A DNA stretch of 21,351 bases from NCBI GenBank assembly GCA_900543695.1, contig UQSG01000036.1, positions 1-21,351 on the forward strand. The letters are read 5' to 3'. The position numbers were made by a program, and so were the translations under genes. Source of the stretch: an uncultured Clostridium sp. (GTDB lineage: Bacteria; Bacillota; Clostridia; UBA1212; UBA1255). The notes beneath the pieces were generated by a model. It did no database searches. It worked only from the letters and a program-made list of their open reading frames with translations, and was not told the origin of the DNA. Below, piece after piece: positions 1 through 7,709 of this stretch; position 1 is the stretch's first letter; every line of letters starts with the position of its first letter.

Positions 1-54
1 TCGCATCGCCCGTCTGCGGAGGTGTTTCAGGATCGGCGGGATCTTCAGGTTCCG
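1..54. repeat. Direct repeat, copy 1, encoding the sorting-signal cassette
   Basis: These 54 bases are identical to 1027-1080. They encode the last 18 residues before the membrane anchor (EPEDPADPETPPQTGDA with the preceding Thr) in both surface proteins. Similarity ends abruptly at base 55. The repeat may continue past the left edge of the window. Confidence 0.95.
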
Positions 55-730
55 TAGCTGTCGGCGGCTCCGAGGGCGCAGCGGTAGACTCCGGCGGCCT
101 GTTTGCCTCCGTCTCATCGCAATACACCGCAATATCCGAAACCTCAAATAGGCACTGCTCCGCTTTGAATCCGAGATTATAATCGTTCTCCTCATCAAAC
201 GCATCGTATTCCTCCGGAATTTCTATGGTGCCTTCCTCCGTCTCGTTCAACCTGAGCGAGACCCGATTTCCTGCACGCGTCACCTCGAAGTCGAATTCCG
301 TGTCCTTTGCCAGACGCAGTTGTGCATTGTCCCAGAACTGGTCGTTCATGTTGAAACCCATAAACTCAAAACGGATGCCCCAGTCCTTGGTAATCACAAG
401 TGAGCACTGTCCCGTCTGGTCGCTGCCTATAATCAGGCGGACGCCGGTCCAGGACTCCTGTCCAATCTCTAAAATTTTAATATGCCCGGAAAACGTGTAA
501 TTTTTTGTCAGCCCCGGCAGGCAAAAGGTCTCGCTGCCCGTGCTGCCGTTTGCACTGTTCTGATTCGTAAACACGCCAGGACGATCCTCCGCCTCCTCCA
601 GATACAGCTCATCAAACGCATTCTCCGGATCAAACAGATTTTCCGCACCCAAGACTGCCGGTATGCTTCCCAACAGCAGACCGAGCGCCAGGATTGCCAA
701 TAACATTCTGCGTACAATTTTCTTTTTCAT
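1..730 (-). CDS. Secreted, probably sortase-anchored surface protein (C-terminus cut off by window edge)
   Basis: The reading frame starts at an ATG at 730 (MKKKIVRRMLLAILAL...) behind a GGGAGG ribosome binding site seven bases upstream and stays open to the left edge, giving 243 codons. Residues 1 to about 29 form a signal peptide (basic start, hydrophobic core, cleavage near VLGA). Residues 30-210 look like an all-beta domain alternating polar and aromatic residues; a LamG/concanavalin-like or similar sugar-binding fold is possible but I cannot prove it from motifs. A Thr/Pro/Glu/Asp-rich linker follows and then PPQTGDA, the start of a cell-wall sorting signal. The missing membrane segment and basic tail should lie just outside the window. 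The last 18 codons are identical in DNA to those of the next gene (956-1633), so the two are tail-sharing paralogues. Function is unknown; the location is inferred to be the cell wall. Confidence 0.85.
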   Translation of the reverse strand, partial: MKKKIVRRMLLAILALGLLLGSIPAVLGAENLFDPENAFDELYLEEAEDRPGVFTNQNSANGSTGSETFCLPGLTKNYTFSGHIKILEIGQESWTGVRLIIGSDQTGQCSLVITKDWGIRFEFMGFNMNDQFWDNAQLRLAKDTEFDFEVTRAGNRVSLRLNETEEGTIEIPEEYDAFDEENDYNLGFKAEQCLFEVSDIAVYCDETEANRPPESTAAPSEPPTATEPEDPADPETPPQTGDA

Positions 731-760
731 GATGTGCCTCCCGATTAATATATTATCATG

Positions 761-789
761 ATTGTAATAACCTCCCGGCGCGGCAACAA
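761..789 (-). promoter_or_regulatory. Possible promoter of the first surface protein gene
   Basis: On the minus strand TTGTTG (784-789) and TACAAT (761-766) are separated by 17 bases. The -10 matches five of six consensus bases but the -35 only three, so this is a tentative call. It would give a leader of about 25 bases before the ribosome binding site. Confidence 0.4.
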
Positions 790-890
790 GATCACACTGC
801 TGCATAAATCGGACATTTTTTGACATGTTTGATTCTAAAATGCTTTAGTTTACAATTCTGCATCTCTTAAATTTTGTGATTTGCATATTA

Positions 891-939
891 AAAGATGCCG
901 CGTGCCAAGCTTCGAACCGCTCCGGCACGCGGCATCTTT
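891..939 (-). terminator. Rho-independent terminator after the second surface protein gene
   Basis: A 16-bp perfect inverted repeat (891-906 with 924-939; core GATGCCGCGTGCC) encloses a 17-base loop. Read on the minus strand the second arm runs into TTTTAATAT. It lies 17 bases past the stop codon of the 956-1633 gene and insulates it from the downstream surface protein gene. Confidence 0.85.
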
Positions 940-955
940 CACAATAAAATTTTTC

Positions 956-1633
956 TTATGCCGCGGCTTTCTTTTTGATGAGCACCGTCAGTACGATTCC
1001 GGCGGCCGCAACCGCAAAAATTGCGTTCGCATCGCCCGTCTGCGGAGGTGTTTCAGGATCGGCGGGATCTTCAGGTTCCGTCGGATCTTCAGGATCAGCG
1101 GGATCCTCCGGATCCGTCGGCTCGGGATCGGGCGTTCCGGCCGCGTCCTCATACTCAGACGGCTCGCCTACGGTCGCCTCCGCGATCCAGAAGACTTCGG
1201 AATCGCCGTTCTCCAGATCAACGAACACTCTTACGAGCTGCGTCCCTTCAGAAACAGGAACCTTCACCTCAAAGCGGGAAACATCCTCTCCTCCTGCAAC
1301 GCCGGCTGCTGCGGCTTCAACGTCGGCTCCGGCCGCCACCACAAAGGAAGCATCCGTCTTCTTCTCTCCGCCGTTGACACTGTAAGAGAATCCGGAGATA
1401 TTCGATCCCCCGACAACGGCCCAGCCCCAGAACGTAAGCTCCGTCGTGCCGCTTGCAAACGTAGGCGTGTTCTTCAGCGCGTCGTCTCCTGCGACCACGA
1501 TACCCGGCCGAATTTCGTCAAAGCTCACATGCTTGACGTATTCCCCCGGCGTCGTAAAGTCCGCAGCAAGAGCCGTCGTCATCAGCATACAGCTCATCAG
1601 CGCGATCAATGTAATAAGTAAAGCTTTTTTCAT
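956..1633 (-). CDS. Small secreted protein with PPQTGD sortase signal
   Basis: A protein of 225 residues. I chose the ATG at 1633 because an upstream in-frame ATG at 1648 contains the GGGAGG ribosome binding site itself. A signal peptide (MKKALLITLIALMS... ending ALA, about residue 23) is followed by a domain of about 135 residues with no motif I recognise, beginning EYVKHVSFDEIRPG. Residues 169-193 are a Pro/Asp/Glu repeat linker, then PPQTGD at 196-201, a hydrophobic stretch and KKKAAA. This is the classic order of a cell-wall sorting signal, with Pro in place of the usual Leu. It should be exported and fixed to peptidoglycan by a sortase encoded elsewhere. It has its own consensus promoter and a strong terminator, so it is a single-gene unit. 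Its tail is DNA-identical to that of its neighbour at 1-730. Confidence 0.88.
   Translation of the reverse strand: MKKALLITLIALMSCMLMTTALAADFTTPGEYVKHVSFDEIRPGIVVAGDDALKNTPTFASGTTELTFWGWAVVGGSNISGFSYSVNGGEKKTDASFVVAAGADVEAAAAGVAGGEDVSRFEVKVPVSEGTQLVRVFVDLENGDSEVFWIAEATVGEPSEYEDAAGTPDPEPTDPEDPADPEDPTEPEDPADPETPPQTGDANAIFAVAAAGIVLTVLIKKKAAA
1027..1080. repeat. Direct repeat, copy 2, encoding the sorting-signal cassette
   Basis: Exact copy of bases 1-54. Identity includes every third codon position, which implies recent duplication or gene conversion rather than old common descent, since the mature domains of the two proteins are unrelated by eye. Confidence 0.95.
1055..1129 (-). repeat. In-gene tandem repeat encoding DPEDP(A/T) linker
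   Basis: The DNA is built of imperfect 18-base units such as GGATCTTCAGGATCAGCG on the plus strand. They encode a run of DPEDPA/DPEDPT/EPEDPA hexapeptides in the wall-spanning linker just before the sorting motif. Such arrays are prone to slippage, so linker length may vary between strains. Confidence 0.8.
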
Positions 1634-1690
1634 ATTTCTTCCTCCCATTATAATAATTCTGTTCGAATTCTGTTCGGCAGATACAGAACC

Positions 1691-1718
1691 ATTATAACAT
1701 TCCGTTTCATTTTGTCAA
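1691..1718 (-). promoter_or_regulatory. Consensus sigma-70/sigma-A promoter for the small surface protein
   Basis: On the minus strand a perfect TTGACA (1713-1718) and a perfect TATAAT (1691-1696) are separated by 16 bases. Transcription would start near 1684, about 50 bases before the ATG at 1633. A perfect match suggests strong constitutive expression. Confidence 0.85.
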
Positions 1719-1781
1719 CAATTAAGCAACGCTCTTTTCACTAAAAACAAAATCCAGTTTTTTCCTATCGATCGGTGCAGG

Positions 1782-3368
1782 CTATTTCGTTTTCAGATCC
1801 AGCAGCGCAAGTCCCTTGTTCTTATCAAGCGCCCAGTCGATCGCCCATTCGTTTTCGAAAAGCAGCACATATGCCCCCTCCCGGTCCTCCGCAATCAGCG
1901 TAGAGCTCGTCAGCGTCAGCTCGCGCGGGTCGCCCGGGCTGGTAATCCATCTCGCGTAATGATAAGAAAGGAGCTGCATGGCGACGGCCACCCCATATTC
2001 GTTTTTCAGGCGGTGCTCCAGCACCTCAAACTGCAGAACGCCGACAGCTCCTACGATCAGCGTTTCCACGCCGATATCGATCTGTTTAAACACCTGGATC
2101 GCGCCCTCCTCGGCCAGCTGCGTAATCCCCTTTTGAAACTGCTTCCGCTTCATGGAATCCTTAAACTGGATCCGCGCGAAATGCTCCGAGGGGAACGAGG
2201 GAATCTGCCCGAATTTCAGATCCGGCCGATCAAGGCTCAGCGTGTCTCCGATATTGAAAAGCCCCTGATCAAACAAACCGATGATATCTCCCGCATACGC
2301 CGTTTCGATTACAGTGCGTTCCTGCGCCATGAACTGCGTCGGCTGAGAAAGGCGGATTTTTCGTCCGAGCCGCGTGTGCCAGGCTTCCATTCCTTTTTCA
2401 AATTTTCCCGAGCAGATTCGCAGGAAAGCCAGCCGGTCCCTGTGCGCGGGATTCATATTCGCCTGTATTTTAAAAACAAACCCGGAAAAAGGCGTTTCTG
2501 CCGGATCGATGATTTCCTCTCCCGCCAGCTGCGGCTGCGGGCAGGGCGCCATCTGAATGAATGCATTTAAAAAGGTTTCTACGCCGAAATTCGTCATCGC
2601 GGATCCAAAAAAAACAGGCGTCAGCCGGCCGCGCAGAACGCGTTCCTGATCCAGCTCTTCACCGGCCAGATCCAGAAGATTGATTTCCTCCGCCAAACGA
2701 TCATGATAATATGTGCCAAGCAGCTCCGCAAGCGCAGGATCCTCCACGCTCCCTTCGATCGTATTAACCTGGCTCTGACCGTGATTTCCCCCTTCAAAAA
2801 GCTCCACGCACCGGTTCTGCCTGTTATAAATCCCCTTAAAATCTCCGTCGGTTCCGATCGGCCAGTTCATGGGATACGATGTGATCCCGAGAACGTCTTC
2901 AATTTCCTGGAGCAGATCAAATGGATTTTTCGCGGCGCGGTCCATTTTATTGACGAAAGTAAAAATCGGAATGCCGCGCATTTTACAAACGTGAAACAGT
3001 TTTATGGTCTGCGCCTCTACGCCCTTCGCGCCGTCGATCAGCATGACCGCACTGTCCGCGGCCATCAGCGTCCGGTACGTGTCCTCGGAAAAGTCCTGAT
3101 GGCCCGGCGTATCCAAAATGTTGATGCAATAATGATTGTATTCGAACTGAAGCACGGATGACGTAACGGAAATTCCCCTCTGCTTTTCGATTTCCATCCA
3201 GTCCGAAACGGCGTGCTTCGAGGCCTTTCGCGCTTTAACCGATCCTGCCAGGCGGATCGCGCCGCCGTACAGCAGCAGCTTTTCCGTCATTGTCGTTTTT
3301 CCCGCATCCGGATGCGAAATAATCGCAAAGGTCCTGCGCCTGTTAACTTCCGCTCTGATCTCTTCCAT
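1782..3368 (-). CDS. prfC: Peptide chain release factor 3
   Basis: A translational GTPase that recycles class I release factors from the ribosome after stop-codon hydrolysis. The protein of 528 residues matches the usual length. GTPase motifs are complete: P-loop SHPDAGKT at 18-25, switch I RGISVTSS near 64-71, DTPGHQDF at 86-93, NKMD at 140-143 and the GSAMTNFG segment later. The RRTFAIISHPDAGKTT start is typical of RF3 and separates it from EF-G. I chose the ATG at 3368 because TTGGAG lies just upstream and the N-terminus then matches the family; an in-frame ATG at 3395 would add nine residues. It follows the FAD-dependent dehydrogenase gene by 47 bases with no terminator between, so the two are probably co-transcribed. 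No clear terminator is visible after it. Confidence 0.95.
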   Translation of the reverse strand: MEEIRAEVNRRRTFAIISHPDAGKTTMTEKLLLYGGAIRLAGSVKARKASKHAVSDWMEIEKQRGISVTSSVLQFEYNHYCINILDTPGHQDFSEDTYRTLMAADSAVMLIDGAKGVEAQTIKLFHVCKMRGIPIFTFVNKMDRAAKNPFDLLQEIEDVLGITSYPMNWPIGTDGDFKGIYNRQNRCVELFEGGNHGQSQVNTIEGSVEDPALAELLGTYYHDRLAEEINLLDLAGEELDQERVLRGRLTPVFFGSAMTNFGVETFLNAFIQMAPCPQPQLAGEEIIDPAETPFSGFVFKIQANMNPAHRDRLAFLRICSGKFEKGMEAWHTRLGRKIRLSQPTQFMAQERTVIETAYAGDIIGLFDQGLFNIGDTLSLDRPDLKFGQIPSFPSEHFARIQFKDSMKRKQFQKGITQLAEEGAIQVFKQIDIGVETLIVGAVGVLQFEVLEHRLKNEYGVAVAMQLLSYHYARWITSPGDPRELTLTSSTLIAEDREGAYVLLFENEWAIDWALDKNKGLALLDLKTK

Positions 3369-3415
3369 GTACTCCAACCTTTCCGCCGCTGCCATTCAGG
3401 CAGAGCGTTTTTATT

Positions 3416-5071
3416 CTACAGAGTATCCAGCCATTTTTCAACCGCTTTTATTCCGTCGGCTGCTGCCGAAAGAATCCCGCCGGCGTATCCGGCTCCCTCT
3501 CCCGCAGGATACAGCCCCGCCATACTGATCGAACGTCCCGCTTCGTCTCGGAGAATCCGGACGGGAGAAGAGCTTCTCGTCTCGCAGCCGGTCAGCACAG
3601 CGTCCGGCCGGTCGAAGCCAGCAAGCTTTCTCCCAAATGCGGCAAGGCCTTCTTTCAGCGATTCGTAAATTGCGTTCGGCAGAATCTCGCGCAGATCCGC
3701 GGGACGGCACCCATTTGAGAACGTCGGCTCGATCTCTCCCAGAGCCGTTGTTTCGCGTCCCGCCAAAAAGTCTCCCACAAGCTGGCACGGCGCCTTCCAG
3801 TCTCCCCCGCCGAGTGCAAACGCGCCGCGCTCCAGCCTGCGCTGAAACGCCACGCCGCCGAGCACATCCGTTCCGGGAAAATCTTCCGGAAACACACTGA
3901 CAAGCAATGCGGAATTTGCGTTCCGTCCCGCCCTGTCGTAATTACTCATCCCATTCGTCACTAAGCCGCCCTGCTCGGATGCAGCACCGACCACCACGCC
4001 GCCCGGACACATGCAGAACGTGTATACCCCTCTTCCGTTCGACGTCTGGTGCGACAGCTTATAATCCGCGGGGCCCCAGCAGGCGCGCAGAAGCCGTGCC
4101 GACGTGCCATATTGCACGGCATCGATATCCGACTGAAGATGCTCGATCCGGAGGCCAACGGAAAAGGCCTTTCTTTCCATGGCGATTTCCCGCTCCTTCA
4201 GCCATGCAAATGTATCACGCGCGCTGTGTCCGATTGCCAAAATAATGCAATCAGTTTCCAGCTCGCAGCGTCCCTGCGGACCGCAAAGCAATGCGCCGCT
4301 GACGCGGCGGCCGCCTTCGCATTCCCGATCGGCAATCCCATCCAGACGCGTTCCGAAACGGATCTCCGCGCCTAGTCCGATCAGATATTCTCTTATATTT
4401 TTAACAATTTTCCGCAGATTATCCGTCCCGATATGCGGTTTATTCCGATATAATATTTCCTCCGGCGCACCAAATTTTACAAAGGTTTCCAGCACAAAGC
4501 GGCCAGTCGTATCCTTTTCACGGATCAGACTGTTCAGCTTCCCGTCGGAAAACGTGCCCGCTCCACCCTCGCCGAACTGGATGTTGGATTCCGGGTCCAG
4601 CCGGTTCTGCTGCTGGAACAGCGCGACGTCTTTTATCCTCTCCTCCACCCGTTTGCCGCGCTCCACGACAACCGGGGAAAGCCCGGCTTCCGCCAGGAGC
4701 AGCGCTGCAAAGATTCCCGCCGGACCAAAGCCCGCCACGACAGGGCGCACAGCACGGCTTTCCGGTTTTACGCTCTCCCGCAGGCGTCCGATATATTCCG
4801 CATAACCATCCTCCGGCTTCCGGATGACCGTAAACTGCGCCGAGCCTGCCGAGGGAAGTCTGCCCGAGAGCTCCGCATCCACCGTATATACAAACAGCGG
4901 CTTCTCCCGCTTCCGCAGATCTGGCGATTTACGATAAACACGAAGCTCCTTTATACGGCCTCGTTCGATCCGGAGCATTTTGCAGACTTTTTGAAAAAGC
5001 CGCTCCCGCTCCTCCTCGCGCTGCTCCGCAGAGGCCGCCGGGAGCGTAATCTCTCTGATTCTTAACCACAT
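3416..5071 (-). CDS. FAD-dependent dehydrogenase, COG2509 type
   Basis: A protein of 551 residues. After about 85 N-terminal residues, including a short alpha/beta part with many basic residues, comes the FAD-binding motif VAGFGPAGIFAALLLAEAG, followed by VVVERG, the acidic end of the second strand. The segment NIQFGEGGAGTFSDGKLNS is characteristic of this flavoprotein family. Near the C-terminus GLYPAGEGAGYAGGI is the second flavin-contacting motif. There are no membrane segments, so it is cytoplasmic. The family is widespread in Clostridia but its substrate is unknown, so a specific reaction is not assigned. The start ATG at 5071 has GGAAGGTGG just upstream. It is the first gene of an operon with prfC, driven by the promoter at 5098-5126. 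Confidence 0.9.
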   Translation of the reverse strand: MWLRIREITLPAASAEQREEERERLFQKVCKMLRIERGRIKELRVYRKSPDLRKREKPLFVYTVDAELSGRLPSAGSAQFTVIRKPEDGYAEYIGRLRESVKPESRAVRPVVAGFGPAGIFAALLLAEAGLSPVVVERGKRVEERIKDVALFQQQNRLDPESNIQFGEGGAGTFSDGKLNSLIREKDTTGRFVLETFVKFGAPEEILYRNKPHIGTDNLRKIVKNIREYLIGLGAEIRFGTRLDGIADRECEGGRRVSGALLCGPQGRCELETDCIILAIGHSARDTFAWLKEREIAMERKAFSVGLRIEHLQSDIDAVQYGTSARLLRACWGPADYKLSHQTSNGRGVYTFCMCPGGVVVGAASEQGGLVTNGMSNYDRAGRNANSALLVSVFPEDFPGTDVLGGVAFQRRLERGAFALGGGDWKAPCQLVGDFLAGRETTALGEIEPTFSNGCRPADLREILPNAIYESLKEGLAAFGRKLAGFDRPDAVLTGCETRSSSPVRILRDEAGRSISMAGLYPAGEGAGYAGGILSAAADGIKAVEKWLDTL

Positions 5072-5097
5072 GTATAAGCCACCTTCCCATCCGGCTC

Positions 5098-5126
5098 AGT
5101 ATATCTGCTGCGCCTTTTTCTGTCAA
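5098..5126 (-). promoter_or_regulatory. Promoter of the FAD dehydrogenase-prfC operon
   Basis: On the minus strand TTGACA (5121-5126) and TATACT (5098-5103) are separated by 17 bases. Transcription would start near 5091, leaving a leader of about 20 bases that holds the ribosome binding site. No comparably strong promoter was seen for the divergent plus-strand gene in the same 165-base gap. Confidence 0.85.
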
Positions 5127-5236
5127 TTCCTTTGAAATACGCAATTTTTCTGTTGGAAATCCTTACGTTTTGTGATAAACTTCAAATATCATATTACCTC
5201 CCGGCGACCGGGAAGTCATCGGAAGGATACGGCTAT

Positions 5237-6436
5237 ATGAAAAAAAGTATTTTATCTCTGCTGACGATTGCCTGTACCGCAGTTTTACTGACCTCCTGCA
5301 CGTCTGCGGCTCCCGCCGCAAGTCCGGCGTCCTCGTCCCCCTCGGGCCCGGATCCGGCATTGTTTGATTACACAGCCAAAACATACGGCATCGCCTCCTT
5401 TGAAGGAAAATATAAAGTGCAGGGACGGTGCCCGGTGATTTCCTACACGCCGCCCAAGGCGGCCGAAGCGCTTGAGGCGCTTGCTCTGGATTACAGCTGT
5501 TCCTCCTTTTCCTTCAACGCATATTGCGAGGGCGACGTCACTGCCGAAATCTATACGGCGCCCACTGCCATCGGCGGTGATATGCTTTATTTAAACGTCT
5601 ATGTAGACGGCGTACGAAACGCCTCCCGGCCGGAATACAAATTGACGGGGAAAAAGGTTCACACGCTCACGATCGCCTCGGATCTGGAACGGGGACTGCA
5701 CACCTTCGTCATTGAGCGCCAAACGGAAGCGGAGCGGGGGCTTCTGTATCTCAATTCTGTTTCGCTCTGCGGCGAGCTTTACGAGCCCCCGGGGCAAAGC
5801 AGTCTGTTCATCGAATTTATTGGCGATTCGATCACGACGGGCTACGGAAATCTTTATCCCGATCTGACGGAAGGGGAGCAGAATCCCAATCCGGCCTCCA
5901 ACGTCTACCAGGACGGAACCAGGACGTACGCCTATCTCACCGCACAAAAGCTTGGCGCCGATTACAGCATCATAGCGCAGCAGGGAATCGGAGTAAGCAG
6001 CGGCTATTATCCCCACACAATGCTCGGCACATATAAATACACCTGCTATCAATGCGATCACAGACAGCCATGGGACTTTGAAAGAAAGGCCGATCTCGTT
6101 GTAATAAACCTGGGAACAAACGACCGTACTATGGTAAGCGCCGGAAAAACAACGCTCGAAAAAATCCAGAAGGGATTCGAGCAATTTTGTCTGCTGGTGC
6201 GGGAAAAATATCCGGATGCCAAAATTCTCTGGGCCTATGGGATGATGGAGCAAAGTGCCGAAACACAAATAAAAGCCGCTCTTTCTGCCGCAGGAGGAGA
6301 AGAAGCAGGCTTTTACTATGTCAAGCTTGCCAGCGACGGCAGCGGAGGAAACGGGCATCCCTCTGCCGCCGCGCACGAAGAAAACGCAGAAATCCTTACG
6401 GAGGCAATAAAAAAAATAATTGCCTCCGGCGAATAA
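5237..6436 (+). CDS. SGNH/CE2-type carbohydrate esterase lipoprotein
   Basis: A protein of 399 residues. I chose the ATG at 5237 because GGAAGGA lies upstream and it yields a lipoprotein signal peptide with lipobox LTSC (Cys21); the frame is open further upstream without such features. A Ser/Pro/Ala linker leads to an N-terminal beta-sandwich domain (about 45-180), then an SGNH hydrolase domain: FIGDSITTGYG with nucleophile Ser198, NLGTND at 291-296, and GHPS with His374. This order, with the jelly-roll domain first and GHPS at the end, fits carbohydrate esterase family 2, which removes acetyl groups from polysaccharides such as xylan or mannan. It should sit on the outer face of the membrane. 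The substrate is inferred from the family. It is the first gene of a three-gene operon. Confidence 0.88.
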   Translation: MKKSILSLLTIACTAVLLTSCTSAAPAASPASSSPSGPDPALFDYTAKTYGIASFEGKYKVQGRCPVISYTPPKAAEALEALALDYSCSSFSFNAYCEGDVTAEIYTAPTAIGGDMLYLNVYVDGVRNASRPEYKLTGKKVHTLTIASDLERGLHTFVIERQTEAERGLLYLNSVSLCGELYEPPGQSSLFIEFIGDSITTGYGNLYPDLTEGEQNPNPASNVYQDGTRTYAYLTAQKLGADYSIIAQQGIGVSSGYYPHTMLGTYKYTCYQCDHRQPWDFERKADLVVINLGTNDRTMVSAGKTTLEKIQKGFEQFCLLVREKYPDAKILWAYGMMEQSAETQIKAALSAAGGEEAGFYYVKLASDGSGGNGHPSAAAHEENAEILTEAIKKIIASGE

Positions 6437-6461
6437 AAACATTTATCAAAGGAGTACAAAC

Positions 6462-6824
6462 ATGCTTGAATTTATCTGTTATCCAAAATGCAGCACCTGT
6501 CAGAAAGCACAGAAATGGCTGGATGCGAACGGCCTTGCGTATCGTGTCCGCGACATTAAAACCGCCCCGCCCTCCGAAGAAGAGCTGCGCGCCTGGCAGG
6601 CGGCAAGCGGGCTTCCCCTGCGGAAATTTTTTAATACAAGCGGCCTGAAATACAAAGAGCTCCATTTGAAGGACAAATTACAGGAAATGGACGATTCCCG
6701 GCAGCTTGCGCTGCTCGCCTCCGACGGGATGCTGGTAAAACGCCCGCTGTTAATCGGCGGCACAGGCGCCGCGCCTGCGGTTCTGGTCGGCTTCCGGGAA
6801 GCGGAATGGCAGCAGCTTTTATAG
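6462..6824 (+). CDS. ArsC/Spx-family thiol protein
   Basis: A protein of 120 residues with a thioredoxin-like ArsC/Spx/YffB fold. The N-terminus holds CYPKCSTCQKAQKWL, with a CxxC pair at Cys10 and Cys13. The family's RP motif appears in LVKRPLLIGG. The ATG at 6462 is seven bases after AAAGGAG; upstream in-frame ATGs lie inside the preceding gene. The family contains arsenate reductases, the transcription-modulating Spx/MgsR proteins and uncharacterised redox proteins. No arsenic-resistance gene is nearby and the CxxC arrangement resembles Spx, so I do not call it an arsenate reductase. It starts 25 bases after the esterase gene and ends six bases before the radical SAM gene, so it is co-transcribed with both. 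Confidence 0.88.
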   Translation: MLEFICYPKCSTCQKAQKWLDANGLAYRVRDIKTAPPSEEELRAWQAASGLPLRKFFNTSGLKYKELHLKDKLQEMDDSRQLALLASDGMLVKRPLLIGGTGAAPAVLVGFREAEWQQLL

Positions 6825-6830
6825 GAAACA

Positions 6831-7709
6831 ATGCATTTTCAGAAATATAAAACGATTTTATCCCCCAAAAACGGTATGAATCTTTACCGAGGCTGTACGC
6901 ACGGCTGCATCTACTGCGACAGCCGGAGCAAATGCTATGAAATGACGCATGAGTTCGAAGATATCGAGGTCAAAACAGATGCGCCCGCCATGCTGGAAGC
7001 CGAATTGATTCGGAAGCGAAGGAAAGGCATGATCGCCACAGGAGCGATGTCCGATCCCTATCTTCCCCTCGAAAAAACGCTCCAATACACAAGGGCCTGT
7101 CTCGAGGCAATTGAACGCAGAGGCTTCGGCATATCCGTTCTGACAAAATCCGATCTGATCCTGCGCGATCTGGATCTGCTGGTCAAAATCAACCGACAGA
7201 CAAAATGCGTCGTACAGATGACGCTGACAACCTACGACGAAACGCTCTGCAGGATAATAGAGCCCAATGTCTGCACAACGCGCAGACGCTTTGAAACGCT
7301 GAAAATTTTACGAGACAACGGCATTCCTACGATCGTATGGTTCACGCCGCTCCTGCCGTTCATTAACGATACGCGCGAAAACATCCGCGGAATTGTCGCT
7401 TACTGCAAAGAGGCCGGGGTTTACGGCGTTCTCTGCTTCGGAATCGGCGTCACCCTGCGGGAAGGCGATCGCGAATATTTTTACCAGGCGCTGGACAGAC
7501 AGTTTCCCGGGCTGAAAAATAAATATATAAAAACCTTTGGTTACGCGTATCATTGCCTCAGCCCCGACAACGACGTTCTGATGCCATTCTTCCAGGAGGA
7601 ATGTAAGAAAAACGGGCTGACAACCGATGTCGGTAAAATATTTGCCTTTGCCGGTTCGTTTGATCCCGAACCGGCTCCGCGGCAGCTTTCTTTGTTTGAC
7701 GAGTTCTAA
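6831..7709 (+). CDS. SPL-family radical SAM protein with C-terminal clamp-binding-like motif
   Basis: A protein of 292 residues. RGCTHGCIYCDSR carries the CX3CX2C motif (Cys22, Cys26, Cys29) that binds the 4Fe-4S cluster and S-adenosylmethionine. GAMSDPYLPLE and the later VLTKSDL segment are typical of proteins related to spore photoproduct lyase (SPL/Rv2578c-like). Spore photoproduct lyase itself repairs UV-damaged thymine; the role of this shorter relative is unknown. The protein ends in RQLSLFDEF, in which QLSLF (285-289) matches the bacterial sliding-clamp-binding consensus QL(S/D)LF. The start at 6831 has only a weak AGGAA upstream, consistent with translational coupling to the preceding gene. 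Its stop codon overlaps that of the convergent hexosaminidase gene by four bases. Confidence 0.9.
   Translation: MHFQKYKTILSPKNGMNLYRGCTHGCIYCDSRSKCYEMTHEFEDIEVKTDAPAMLEAELIRKRRKGMIATGAMSDPYLPLEKTLQYTRACLEAIERRGFGISVLTKSDLILRDLDLLVKINRQTKCVVQMTLTTYDETLCRIIEPNVCTTRRRFETLKILRDNGIPTIVWFTPLLPFINDTRENIRGIVAYCKEAGVYGVLCFGIGVTLREGDREYFYQALDRQFPGLKNKYIKTFGYAYHCLSPDNDVLMPFFQEECKKNGLTTDVGKIFAFAGSFDPEPAPRQLSLFDEF

Noticed and set aside
881..1621. Long plus-strand frame opposite the small surface protein, rich in Arg
   Set aside because: It is a shadow of the minus-strand gene with its signal peptide, repeats and sorting motif; it has no ribosome binding site and crosses the terminator hairpin.
5591..6442. 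Minus-strand frame of 283 residues opposite the esterase gene
   Set aside because: The plus-strand frame has a lipobox and full SGNH catalytic motifs; the opposite frame has no motif and no ribosome binding site.
6462..6824. Calling this gene arsenate reductase arsC
   Set aside because: The CxxC arrangement and the lack of any arsenic gene nearby do not allow a choice between ArsC, Spx and uncharacterised relatives.
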